From the NCBI GenBank assembly GCA_947561715.1, contig OX387204.1:15195001-15259000 (forward strand): a DNA stretch of 64,000 nucleotides. The letters are read 5' to 3'. This document shows, one piece after another, positions 12,198 through 23,782 of the stretch. Source of the stretch: Ascidia mentula. Taxonomy: Eukaryota; Chordata; Ascidiacea; Phlebobranchia; Ascidiidae. The notes under the pieces were generated by a model. The model had not been told where the DNA came from. It worked only from the letters and a program-made list of their open reading frames with translations, and searched no databases. Within the stretch, counting starts at the first letter, position 1. Each line of letters starts with the position of its first letter. A program made the position numbers and the translations under genes.

Positions 12198-13630
12198 GAC
12201 GTTAAAAACTAGACAACGCAGCATAAAATAAAGCAGCCCTTTCCTCTAGTGCGATTTACCTGATCTGTACTTTGGCGCGTATTAATGTTTAGCTTGACGT
12301 TTGCATTGTGACGAAACACTGAATACACCGAGCGACTGAAAGGAAATCGGAAAAGCGTTTGACGATAGGCTACGACCGCAAAAGACACACAACGGTATCC
12401 CCGGTACCTGGTACGCAGTTCGTTTGTAAACTGGTTAGCAATTCATTGCAACGAAGCATCCACGTAAACTATTTCGAAATTTTACTGTCCTGTTGACATA
12501 TTTGTCGTAGTGCGTGAGAAAAGCCACCCACCAAATTTTACAATGTGAATGTGGTAATATCGAAAAAGGCATGTGATTTATAGTGGCCCACAAAATAAAA
12601 ACGCCCAGTACGTTTGTTTTAATGTTAGTAAGTTTGGTAAAACACAATGTGGATCTGTGTCTTGCGTCATGATAATTTAAAATCACATTTTGTGCTAATA
12701 CCCAAAGGACTTTTCAGAAACAGAAGTTCCATGACGATGGCTAAAACCAAATTGGTGTAAATATTCTGATAAAAATGGAGAAACTTTTTTACCAAGTCGA
12801 ATAGCAAAATTCATATTATCACATACTTGCAACTTCGTAGCTGGAAAGTAACTCCACAGTTTCAATTTTTCCGCAAAATCGTTGTACCTCTATGGTGTAC
12901 GTTCAATGATTTGGAATTAATCTTGCGCATTGATCTCTTCAACAAAAATAAACTGGCGTCAGAAGAACGAGCAAAATCACTCGCTTTGCGTCTGCAATGG
13001 GATGTGGTTTGTTATTGAGACAGCTGATAACTCGGGTAATTGAGTCAGTTGCTAGTATCAGGAAAGGAAGCTTGGTTTGCATGTGAAAGTTCGATAACTC
13101 TTTAGAAAACGCGATGAACAACTATCGGGTGACAATTACGCACGGCATAACACATTGTACGCGCACACGATCGCACAATTGCTGCATTGCTGCCTAATGC
13201 AAATGTGTGAATGTATTGGCCCAACTGGTACAACAAGATTGGTCAGTATTTTATATGAAGTTGGTAAGTGGGTCAATTGACTTGTTATGTTGTGGGTCAA
13301 TATACCATGTTGGACCAATAACGTAAGATTTGCAATAGTGTTCCCGCTGGCGACTGGTGTTGACTGTGTTATGTTGTGCGTGTCATTGAATTGTGTTAAC
13401 ATTATACCATGTTCCAACTGGCATAAATTATTGCCATTTTAGTGGAAGATGCAGCATACTATTAATATCTGTAAAGTGTCATTTGTAAGGCAAGTTAGTG
13501 CAATCGATTTTATGTGTGTTTTAACAGTCTGCAATGCAAATGCCCAACACACATACTTTTTTAAATTCAGGTGTGTGTTTAAATGGATGGTTAAAGTGAA
13601 ATAAAACTTGAGAATAGTTAAAGTAGGACC
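12198..13630. other. Divergent intergenic region between the TIR receptor gene and ASPH
   Basis: Divergent promoters of the minus-strand receptor (start 12197) and plus-strand ASPH (start 13631) must lie here. Around 13200-13420 there are loosely repeated units such as TGGGTCAAT..ACCATGTT and TTATGTTGTG. No coding exon was supported. Confidence 0.5.
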
Positions 13631-16600
13631 ATGGCACATGGTGAAGCAAAACCACGCAAGCGAAGAACCAACCAAAAGGGTAACAACAAAAACCTTATTT
13701 TTTTATTTTTAAAATACAGATGCATGCTTTTAACTTTATTTGCAGTTCACTGCAGAAAAAAGCTACCAGCACAGGCAGTGAGAAACTCATCAAAAAGACA
13801 TTATCACTAGCAGATCTTTTTTCTTGCCTGCACTCAAGTGCTGACAGTAATGTGTTCCACAAGCCCTGTTATCTGTTCAGTCAGTTAGTCTACAGAGTTG
13901 AGTGGTTTTTGTCATGGCTGGTTGGTTGGTTTGAGAATGCAAAGCAGTAGCGAAAATAGAATGATGGGGCACAGTGACCTTCGCAGTCGAGGATCAAAAT
14001 ACGACATGACGGAACAAGATGATTTGTATGGTATGACAAATATCACTTTGTAGCGAAGTTTTTTAGTTTTGTAGTACATCTAAATAGAATTGGCTGTAGC
14101 AGCTGCAGGTTTCCTTTTGAGTACAAGTGTGCATGTCCAAAATAATGTTCCCACTCCTTGCTGTTGTTTGGATAAGTAATTAATCTCAATTGTATCTTGT
14201 TATTGCAGATCAGGCGGAAAGCAATGGAAAGAGTGGGCGTATAGATTCACAGGTGTAATGCGGCTTATCAAAACAAGTCCTCTATCTACATGACTTAAAT
14301 GTTTTTGATTTCGCAAATTTAATTTTGAAAAAGTATATTTTTTGTTATGTTGGTAATACTGTTTTTGTGGTTAGGCCTCCACACCTGTCAAATCATCATC
14401 AAACTCCATACTTATTGTTTTACTGGTAATGGTGGCTTTGACGTGGGGTATTGCTGCCACCGCATACTTTGGCATCATTGATTACAGGGCAGTTGTAGGT
14501 AAGTTCGATTCCTACTCTGTGATTTTAAATACCATTGTTCTATTAGGTGCTTATCATGCATCTAGCATTGCCTCCTTAGAAATGGACCTAACTATATACT
14601 ATTTGCCATAATGCCACCACAATGATAACTTCACACATTCCTGTGAATACCTCTTGCGGGTATTTTTTGTACAGCTGTGATTGGAGTTGCACATTCATTT
14701 CACTTTCTGCACTAAGAGAGACTGATAGTGCATCGACATGTTGTTAATAAGCTTTTACATTCGACTGATGTTCACATTCATTCATTATGATTAGTTATAA
14801 AGTGTTCTTTTGTGGGTGTTTTGAAACCATGACAACTTGCACCTCAGACAGAAGCTCATCTGTATCATCTTCTGAAGTAACTTCCTGTCTTTGCATTCTC
14901 AACCCTTTGCAATACCAGACCTTTTACCATCCACTCCGCTCACTTGCCGATTTTCTCATTTTCATCGACGACAGCCTCAGTGGACTTTTCAAAACTCGAG
15001 GTCGAACACTTTGTGCCACTTTTCGTTCTTGTGCTCTGTTCACTTTACTTCAATTTCCCTATCTTCTCTACTTTTCTAATTGCAGAAAAAGTGCATTACA
15101 TCGACAAACGACGTCCTATTGCTCTAACCTCCCCTGTTTCTAAAACTTCTACAAGTATGCCATTATCACAATATATTTCTTCTCGCAAATACCCTAAATT
15201 ACAATGCTACTTATTACAATGGCATTTTTATAGTTTAAACATAACCTTCTACGTAACATCATTCCAAAACCAATTACAAATCTTGGTGTTATTTGGCTGT
15301 TTTGTTCCAAATTCTCACATGTTAAATCCATAGGTTCCATAAGTTTTAAATGATTATTTGCCTCAGGTTTAAAAACACTTTCATCACCATCTGTTGAGAC
15401 AAGAAGCACTAAAGCAGATGCAGGTGGGCAGCATTTACCAGAAACATCTACCCAATATCTTCTGTGGTTTATTTTACATGTGCTTTTTAATAGGTGTCCC
15501 TAAAGCTCAGGAATCTGAGAAAGTTTCACCCCAAGATAAAGAAAAAAAAGTAAGATTTTGCACAGTTTGTATCTTGTGTGTGTAGTTTTCAATTTCAACA
15601 TGCATTTGTAATTTCTTCAGGACATGGCAAGAGAAAAGCAAAACGATAAGTCTGAAAAGCCAGATGGAAAGCAAGCAAAGTCCTCTGATGGAAAAAAGCC
15701 AAGCCAAAAGGTAACTAATCAGAAGCTGTGTGAGAGAAGTGTGCTTGAACTTAAAAAATATTGCTAATTTTTTTTTACCCAGAAGAAAGACGACAAGAAT
15801 TCAAAACCAGATGAAAAAAAGAAGGGTGAATAATGGTTGCATATTTTTGTCAAAAACTTTGTTAGGTGTTCACATTATTATATATTACTTGTTGGGTAAG
15901 TTAAGGATCATAAATGACAATTATAAGTTGTTTGAACCATGATGATGCACAAAACTATATTACCAACAACAACATGTAACATGCAATGAAGGAAAGCAGA
16001 AAATTATTATGTCACGGATATATTTATTTGAAAGTAATGTCAACGAAAGTCAGAAAAATATTCCTTTTTTCTCTGCTCATTTTCTAACTCAACATTTTCC
16101 CTCCCTCTTTTTCTTTCTTTTCTACCTTCCCTGTTCCCTCTTTCACCTCATTGTAACCAGATAGATTAAACGAAGCCCTAACAACCAAACAATGGCTGGA
16201 CAAATTGAGTTCAACTTTCTCCAATCCCGTGAATGGAAATTTGTCAACCAGCTTTTTGATGGGTGTTTCTGTGGTGGGGTTTCCCCGCATGTTTCGCAGT
16301 GTGCCACAACCTCCGACACCCAACAAGCTCAAAAGTTGCAGAATGGTTAACTGCGATGTCAAAATCAAAAAGCGTCCATTTTTGCATTCTGTTGGGGCTG
16401 AAAAATACATGAAGCAGTCGAATTCTGGACTAAAAACCAGTGAATCTAACAGTGGAAAAGTATCTGATTTTATGTACAACAGACACCCTACTTTTGGTAA
16501 ATTAAATTCTCATGACACCCAAGTTGATTTCGACAAACAGAAATCTGAATTTCGTCCTACTGTTCTTGCTCTGCCAGCTGAAAGAACAAAACAACGCAAA

Positions 16601-19600
16601 CTTTCAACAAGAAAGTTAACACCAGTGGCACTTTCGCATCCACTCAACAAATCAAAGCGTATTTCACAGGTTTCTCGTGCCATGAAAATTGTTACCTCGA
16701 CTTCTCTTGACAAGAAAGTGGTTGCTGTTTCTCGCAGAAAAAATCCAAAAATGGATCGCAAAGTTTCTAATACTGCTGCTACGAATTCTGTTGAACTAAA
16801 ACAAACGGCAGTGACTTACAAAGTGAGGGCATACGTCAACTCCTATCCATGTGTCAGAAATAAAAACAAAAAAAGGAAGACGTCTATCTCAAGAATTGTT
16901 GGAAATCCGATTGTATCCAAATCAGTAAAAACAATCCCCAAGAAGCAGCAGCTGCCCTCTGGTGAAAATTTGGTTCAACCTGCTACTTTGAACGATAAGT
17001 TAATGCAGAAACAGAAATCAAACAAAAAGGTCCCATCAGTCCCGCATGCATCTGTAAGATTAGTTACAAGAATAAAACGAGAAATCCACAGACATAGAAG
17101 TGTCTCATCTATCATTTTTGTCAACAAGTTGATCAGCAAAATTTCACGATCAAAAGGTGTCCTGGATTCCAAACTAATGGCAACTGGTGGGAAAACGGTT
17201 CAGAGAAAAGGGCATAGAAAACCATTGAAACACAAAGCTGTTCCAGTACAAATTTTATGCAAAAATGTGAAGAGGATTTATGTCACCGCAAACAAACAGA
17301 CCGATGACCAGTTCAGTCACACACCCAACAGTTTTATAATCAACAATCTTTCCAATCTTGCCAAACAGCTTCTCCACTCAATAGATGATATCATATCTAT
17401 ACTAGGCAAGGCAATCCGAAATCCCAAAACCATTTCACAAAACCCCCGGTGCATGATGATTTCCAATACAGTTGCAGAATATGTTGAAAATACATGTACC
17501 AAACTAGCTAATATTTTAACAGCGGAAGTTAGCAGAAGTGTTCGCGTTAGTGTTTTTGTGACTCTGCTTTTGATCCTTTTATATCATGCCCTTGTCCTTA
17601 CAGTAAACTTTGTTTTTCCTGAATAAACCAAGCTGTTATTTTCACACCTTTGGCGTTGACTGCTTGGTCATCTTTGCTTTGCTTTCCATGTGATGGAATT
17701 TTACAATGTAGATTTCAAATGGTTTGACTGTAAATTTGTTGTTTATATTTGATGCCCTTAAATGTTTGTTCCATGCCGCTTTGTAGAAATGCAAGTGCAA
17801 AGTTAATTGTGATGTTTTTTGTTGAATTGTGCTTCATGCCAAGCATTAAATAAATAAGCTGTGCATTAAACTATCTGTCAGGATGATGTAGATATTCCTA
17901 AAACTTTACTTTCATCAATGTAGTGAAGCGTGATTACTTGAAAGTAAGTATTGGTCATTGTTGATATGCCAGTAGATATTGTTGATTGGCTAAATTGTGT
18001 AAATGTAATTTTTTTGCATTTTTATAAATTGTGCCATGTTCAACTCAACAGAAAAGCCCAAGAAAAAGCCGAATCCATTTACATCTGAGAAAGACAAACC
18101 GATCCTAAACGACCTAAAGGCTGGAGACAAGTTATTGAAAAGTGGCAAAGCAAAGGAAGCTGAGCAATTGTTCAGGAAACTGATCGAAAGCAATCCTAGC
18201 AGTCCAAGGGCAAGGTAGTATTTGGACTCTAATAATAGTTCTACATGCATTACCTGGGGGAGGGTGCTCTAAACATGACATGCGCGAATTCTGTAACTCC
18301 CTATTTAAAGAGCTTATATCCCTAGACTCTTTGTCTGAGTAAATTAATTATCGGGTAATGGATATTGTAAGTGACAATCAATGGAAGTAGCCACATCTGC
18401 CACTGACCATCTTTCCCAGTGTTATGTGACTTAATATATGCAAGAAATTTATCACAACAAAGGAATTTTATGCAAAATAAAAAGTGATTGATTTTGTGCT
18501 ATCTCAAGGTGTTCAATAAAACTGTTGTTTCACCAAAACCCCTTTGAAAAAATACCCAAAAAATATAAAATTAGGTTTAAAAATATGAAACTAGACTTAC
18601 TAATCTACAACAAATTGTACAGGTTTGGCTTGGCTGAAGCACTGAATGCATTATCTCAGCAACTGAAAAGCAATGCTGTTTTGCAAGATTGCATCAAAGT
18701 TTATGGCGAGGTAACTTTGCACCAACCCTTCTACTTCAATTTCTTAAACCATGCAAAAATATTGCATTTGTTCTATGTTAACAAACCAGTGGTAAAAATT
18801 GTTATAATCTTTTCATACATGACTTGTGTTTGGATTATATTGCAAAAAAATCATGCATATTTGTTTGTGATTCATCTCAATCGAATTACCATTACTTAGC
18901 GGTTTAATGCCTAATTATGTGCTGGCATTTTTTACAATAGAAGTGTTTGGTGTCCTGACAGAATAATGAACCTATTTCCTTCCTCCGATTAAATATGCTG
19001 AGTGTGCACACAGTGCATGACATTAAGCTCTTCCATATTGTGGCCAAAGTTTCTACTTTTTTTGCCTCTATAAACAGTGAGCTTCTGTAGGTAAGTAGGT
19101 AGAATGCAACCCCTAATACTAATTATCACCAGAAAACCACAATTACAATATTGTTGTATACGACAGCAATAAACTTGCTGCAATACAGTTGTATGTGGGA
19201 AGTTTGCAATTCAAGTTTAATGGATTTGTTTTTATTCACAGGTCCCACAAATTCCAGGTTGTCCTGCTGCGCTGAAGAGAAAATCTCTCCTAACCAAAGC
19301 TGATCGGGAGACATTTCTTGGTAAGTTGACAGTTTCAAATTATTAACATGGTTTGAAATAAGGTTTTGTACCACGTAAATGACAAGCATTACTGTAACCC
19401 ACCCACAAAAATGTATTTTGGTGATAAACCTACTTTGATGGTCATCCATCCACACATTAAAATTTGCATAAGATATAATTAGTACTATGACTAAAGTGAT
19501 TACTGGGCAACAGAACACCAACAAATAGAATTATATAGTTTTGAGCAGCGATCTTGACCACGAGTATTTTGTTTTCTGTGCAGGTCATTTAAAATCAGCC

Positions 19601-22600
19601 CTTAGAACACTAGCTATTCTGGCCAGGGAATTTCCAGAAGATGCAGAAGTTCTAAATAAACTCGGGGTTGGCTACCTTATGATTGGAAAGAATGACCAAG
19701 CAAAAAAAATATATGAGACGGTGAGTGCTCTTCACCAAAACTATACAACCTGTTCTGTTGACGCAAAAGTGCTTCAAACTTGCCTGACAGGGAAAGATCG
19801 TCCCATCGCACAGGCCCTTGGCAATCACAGTATCGCATGATCTTTAGGTTTACCAGCACAACAGCCAAAGCATTGTAGCCAAGTGCGATCCTGCCTTGTC
19901 TGGCAATGTCGTGAAACACGTCTGCGTCGTCTTATGCGGTGAAAAGAGATCCCTTACGTAAATGTGAAGGTCGCCTGGCAAGTTGTGCGCCAGTGTATCT
20001 TGACCACAATATACCCCCATAGTCACTAAGCTCCTTTAGCTCGGTGAGCTTTTTTTCAGATATCGCTTGTCGGGAAAATAGCTAATCCAGTTGGTGTGTT
20101 GCAATAACTCTTGACGATTTCTGCCTCGTGTATAATTATACCACAATCAAGAAAGCATTTATTCCCGGGTATAATAAAACCCATTTGAATAAGACACCGA
20201 GGATGCTTTTATTTTTCAAGCGAAATATATTTGTCACAAATGCCACAAATGACTGATTTTAACCCTGAAACAAACGTTTACGTGTTGTAGTAAACCTATA
20301 CATTTTATACAATAAAAGTACACGTTACCACCATCTGTACACTGTTTTACGATTTTAGGTCCTGAAATTTCACCCCAATGATGGGTTTGCCCTCACCCAC
20401 TTGGGTTTCATCGTGAAGAACGAGGGTGATTGGGTGAGGGGGGCAGAGCTACTGCGTCGGGGAATTTCGTCCATGGAGGAAGGAACTCAATCGGGAAAGT
20501 TTTACTTTCACCTGGGCGACGCTCTCCACAGAACAAACAGAACGAAGGAGGTATGAAGTCGCGGCTTGATAGTTTAATGCTGCTGCGAACAATTAAGAAT
20601 ATAATGGAGAGTAAATACTATAACACAAGCGTGGTGTTGTGTCTGGAGATGGAGGTCTACCCGAGTTTGGTACTAAAAAACGCGCTAATATTGTTACACT
20701 TCCAAAAAGAAATAAGTTACAAAGAGAAGAAACGGTTTAGTCTGAACACAAAAGAAATTATATTTTCAACACTTATTTTACTGCCCCTTGTAGTTTTTAC
20801 GAATAATAAACAAGTTCAACATTGCTGATAAGTTGTACTCAATTGTTTTGCTCTTTAGGCCGAGGAAATCTACTCACTGGGAGCAGAGCGTGGATTGTTC
20901 CGCTCCAAATACCAGAGATCTTTGTACAACGTCGAACGCCTTAAATCGCGACCATTTTGGACAGCTAAAGAAACTGGTGCTGCGGATTATATAAAAGTAA
21001 GTCAATGGGTTGACAGCGTAACATCTTCGACGCGCATGAATGGTCCCACCCTTTATTATGTGTGTCTGTGTACCACTGAATAATATGGGACTTTGTTTCC
21101 TTATTGAGGTATAGGCTTGTCTCGCACCGAATTGTGTCCCCGTGGTGGCGCTGTTGGGTTTAATGAGGTCAGAAATAGTTCTAAATTTTCACATCTGAGC
21201 TCCGACGCTGGAGCCTTTGTATCACCCTTGTTTACGATTGCGATAAATTCAACACCTATTTCACCGCCAATATCTCGCTGCCAATGATTGCGTTGTGTTG
21301 GTCCAATGTTATGTGATTTGTGATGGCGCCGAAAATGCGTTGTGATTCGTTGTTCTGTTCTCACCTTTTCGTTGCATCTTAAACATGAAAGCTAAAGTTA
21401 TGAAGTTGTTGGTTATCATATTAATGTAGACGTCCCGAACACATGTCCATGTTCAGTGCAAGGTCGACTAGACAGCGAACCAGGCTAGTCGGGTAAGCAG
21501 GTAGAGCAAGTCAAAATCGAATGAGACACAAGTTTCAGTCGTGTGACAACATGTTGAGTAGGGGTTGTACTTTTACCGTTAGAATTATTTTAAAAACATA
21601 TTGGAAGGTATAGTTTGTAGTTATGTTTTGTATATGCACAAAAAGTGTTGCCACAAGCTTCACATTGCCGTCTCATTTTTAAGTGGCGATTGTGACAATT
21701 GGCAAAGATGATCGCTTGTCATTATCAAGTTATTATTTGTAAGAAACTGGAGCAGAACTGGAAGATAATCCGCGATGAGGCGTTGAAGGTGATGGATGTT
21801 AAGAAGGGATTGTTCCTGGAGGAGGAAGAGGGATTGAAGAACACCGGAGATTGGAGACAATTTACTCTCTTCCAAAAAGGTGCAATCAATTGTCAAGGAA
21901 CACTCGCGCTTGTGGCGTTATTATCTCACCTCAAGCTTTTGCAATTTCAACAAACTAAAACATCAGTAAAACTTTTTAGCAATATTCGGATTGTTACGTG
22001 CGTCCAAATTTTTCTTACTTCTTGTCTAGGACAAAAAACAGCAGAATGTAATCGTGTTCCGAAAACCTGTGCCCTCATCGATAAAATGCCCAACGCCAAA
22101 GGATGCAAACGAGGACAAATTAAATACAGGTAGGGTTTGACTGAACGACGCGAAAGCAAAACAAGCATATCACAGCCCAATTTTGCAACCACAACATCCG
22201 CACAAACAAACATCGTGTTTGTCAGTGCTGGTGTGTTGCGGTAAGCGGCAGATACAAAACGCTGACACATCACATGTGCCAACAATGGTGAAAGTGAGCA
22301 TAAGGCACGGATGTACAATAATTTCCTGCTGTTAATACAATGCTTTGCATTATTCACTCTGATGTTTTTGATAATTTTATGACAATGGCAAAATCTCTAT
22401 ATGTCTGAGAGTTGTTTTCGGTATGTCTGAACACAATTGTAAACACGCAACGCAAACCATAATAACCTCCACATAATGTTAACACCGCAAAATAAATGCG
22501 TATAGTTTTATGTCTTGCCTAAAGTAAAACTAATTCTCTGCATATTATGTAAATAAACTACAGATACGAACAGTAAAATTTTACCAGTAGCTATATCCCC

Positions 22601-23782
22601 AGTCCTAAACCAAGTTATACAAGAAAAAGTCCAAAGTCATTTGTCGTATGTTTTTTTCTGATCTTTATATTTTGCCTGCAATTATACATCGTCAGAATCA
22701 CTAACTCATATATAATCCTAAACCAGTAATATTTCATGCAATGGCATGTTTGGCAGGATCGCCCCACTGCGCAGGTCCTTGCTTGGCGATCACAGCTATC
22801 GTATTGCGCACCAGTGTACCTTGGCCACAATATACCCCGTGAAACCACTGAGCTCCTGTAGCTCAGTTGGTAGAGCGTTGTGCCTGGTTAACCCAGGGTT
22901 GTGAGTTCAAACCTCACCGGGAGTTTGATTTTTCAAATCTTGCTCCGACTTGTCAGGAAAAAGTGGCTGATCCAGCTAGGCTGCAATGCCTGGGCTGCCA
23001 AGCCTGTAAAGCTAATAATCCTAAAACATTAGCTATTTTGTTGGTGTCGCTGCCTCATTCAAACGACTGTATTATATCCGTGTTTCAGTGTCATGATGCC
23101 TGGGACCCACGTGTGGCCTCACACTGGGCCAACCAACTGTAGACTGAGAATGCATCTTGGTTTAGTGATTCCTAAAACTGGAGACGGAGCAAGACTTCGT
23201 TGTGCTGATGAATATCGGTAGGCCTTAAAAACAGACCTTGCGATGCAGTGGGTCGCTGTAATAGTAATTAACTGCTTGTGTGTAATGGTGGTAAATATTT
23301 ATACCAAGGAATGATTACACGGCTAGTTGCACAACCTATTACTTGAAAGGTGTGGGGCTTTATGATTTACCAGTGGGTGTTATCGTCGTAAAAATCATTC
23401 CCCAAATTTGTAATGTGACATTTGATGCAGGGTTATCTTTTTCAAACATAATTGCAAAGTTTACAAAACAAACAAAGTAGATATTCTCATATCAATATCC
23501 TCACATGCAAAGCCAGGGTTATCCAGTTTAGTTGTTAATTTCGACCAATGCGTGTATGTTAATGAATAAACTATGCCACGTAGTAAAGTATGGGAAGTGA
23601 GCCCAGTATTAACATCTGTTCGTACTCGTAGAACGTGGGAAGAGGGAAAAGTTTTGATTTTTGATGATTCGTTCGAACACGAAGTTTGGCAGAACGCCGA
23701 ATCCTACCGACTTATTCTCATTGTGGATGTCTGGCACCCAGATCTTACCGAGAATGAACGACGGACTCTGTCGCCTATCTAG
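13631..23782 (+). CDS. ASPH: Aspartyl/asparaginyl beta-hydroxylase (aspartate beta-hydroxylase)
   Basis: Sixteen phase-consistent exons: 13631-13679, 14209-14252, 14375-14498, 15494-15549, 15621-15710, 15783-15825, 18052-18214, 18623-18710, 19242-19320, 19584-19720, 20359-20550, 20859-20996, 21744-21879, 22030-22129, 23089-23217 and 23632-23782 (TAG), about 572 residues. It is a type II membrane protein of the ER: short basic N-terminus, membrane segment ([20 protein letters not shown]), three Lys/Glu-rich (KEKE, junctin-like) exons, TPR region ([50 protein letters not shown]), then the Fe(II)/2-oxoglutarate catalytic domain ([20 protein letters not shown] and [11 protein letters not shown]). 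The His in RLRMHLGL and in SFEHEVW are the expected iron ligands. The enzyme hydroxylates Asp/Asn in EGF-like domains. It is shorter than the human protein (758) mainly in the linker. Two SINE-like copies sit in its introns. Confidence 0.93.
13961..14030 (+). CDS. ASPH: Alternative first coding exon of ASPH
   Basis: ATG at 13961 opens a 70-base frame ([16 protein letters not shown]...) ending in phase 1 at G|GTATGA. It joins the 14209 exon in frame exactly as exon 13631-13679 does, so the two are mutually exclusive alternative starts. Human ASPH also has alternative 5' exons that change only the short cytosolic N-terminus. An alternative reading is an internal exon entered in phase 2 after AAAGCAG at 13947. 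Confidence 0.5.
15783..15833 (+). CDS. ASPH: Possible read-through terminal form of the third KEKE exon of ASPH
   Basis: If the donor after 15825 is not used, the frame runs two more codons (Gly-Glu) to TAA at 15831-15833. That would give a short membrane protein with a KEKE-rich lumenal tail and no hydroxylase, like the junctin/junctate products of the vertebrate locus. It is an inference from frame only. Confidence 0.35.
   Translation, partial: KKDDKNSKPDEKKKGE
16161..17626 (+). CDS. Large alternative terminal exon of ASPH encoding a basic domain with a C-terminal membrane segment
   Basis: A 1466-base open stretch preceded by an acceptor (TTGTAACCAG) in phase 1, the phase left by ASPH exons 14375-14498 and 15783-15825. 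Joined to the former it gives about 560 residues, to the latter about 623. The peptide begins [16 protein letters not shown], is very rich in Lys, Arg, Ser, Val and Thr ([29 protein letters not shown]), and ends in a hydrophobic segment ([20 protein letters not shown]) a few residues before the stop. No known domain recognised. A polyadenylation signal follows at 17849. It could instead be a nested gene starting at an internal Met ([12 protein letters not shown]). The frame is far too long to be chance. Confidence 0.65.
17849..17854 (+). other. Polyadenylation signal AATAAA
   Basis: AATAAA lies about 220 bases after the stop of the 16161-17626 exon and inside a large ASPH intron, which fits a terminal exon for an alternative transcript. 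Confidence 0.5.
19788..20105 (+). repeat. Diverged copy of a tRNA-related repeat
   Basis: Shares blocks with the element at 22727-23040: a CATCGCACAGGCCCTTGG-like left part, CGCCAGTGTATCTTGACC followed by CACAATATACCCC, and AAGCTCCTTTAGCTCGGTGAG, with the middle of the tRNA-like part deleted. It lies in an ASPH intron. Confidence 0.5.
22727..23040 (+). repeat. tRNA-derived SINE-like element with an intact-looking tRNA cloverleaf part
   Basis: Positions about 22852-22925 fold like a tRNA: 7-bp acceptor (GCTCCTG / CGGGAGT with GU pairs), D arm GCTC..GAGC and T arm GTGAG TTCAAAC CTCAC. The anticodon arm is irregular (CCTGG TTAAC CCAGG), so it is not a convincing working tRNA. The unit is flanked by sequences that recur at 19788-20105 and 60040-60185, hence a dispersed repeat. 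It ends just before the ASPH exon 23089-23217. Confidence 0.6.

Noticed and set aside
13720..13950. Plus-strand frame starting around [15 protein letters not shown] as an extra ASPH exon
   Set aside because: Its phase fits neither the 13679 donor nor the 14209 acceptor with any good donor; left unannotated.
14787..15333. Overlapping plus-strand frames rich in Ser, Phe and Leu
   Set aside because: They lie between two ASPH exons that already join in phase and show no domain.
22852..22925. Functional tRNA gene
   Set aside because: Acceptor, D and T arms pair, but the anticodon arm cannot form a normal 5-bp stem with a 7-base loop and the sequence is part of a dispersed repeat.
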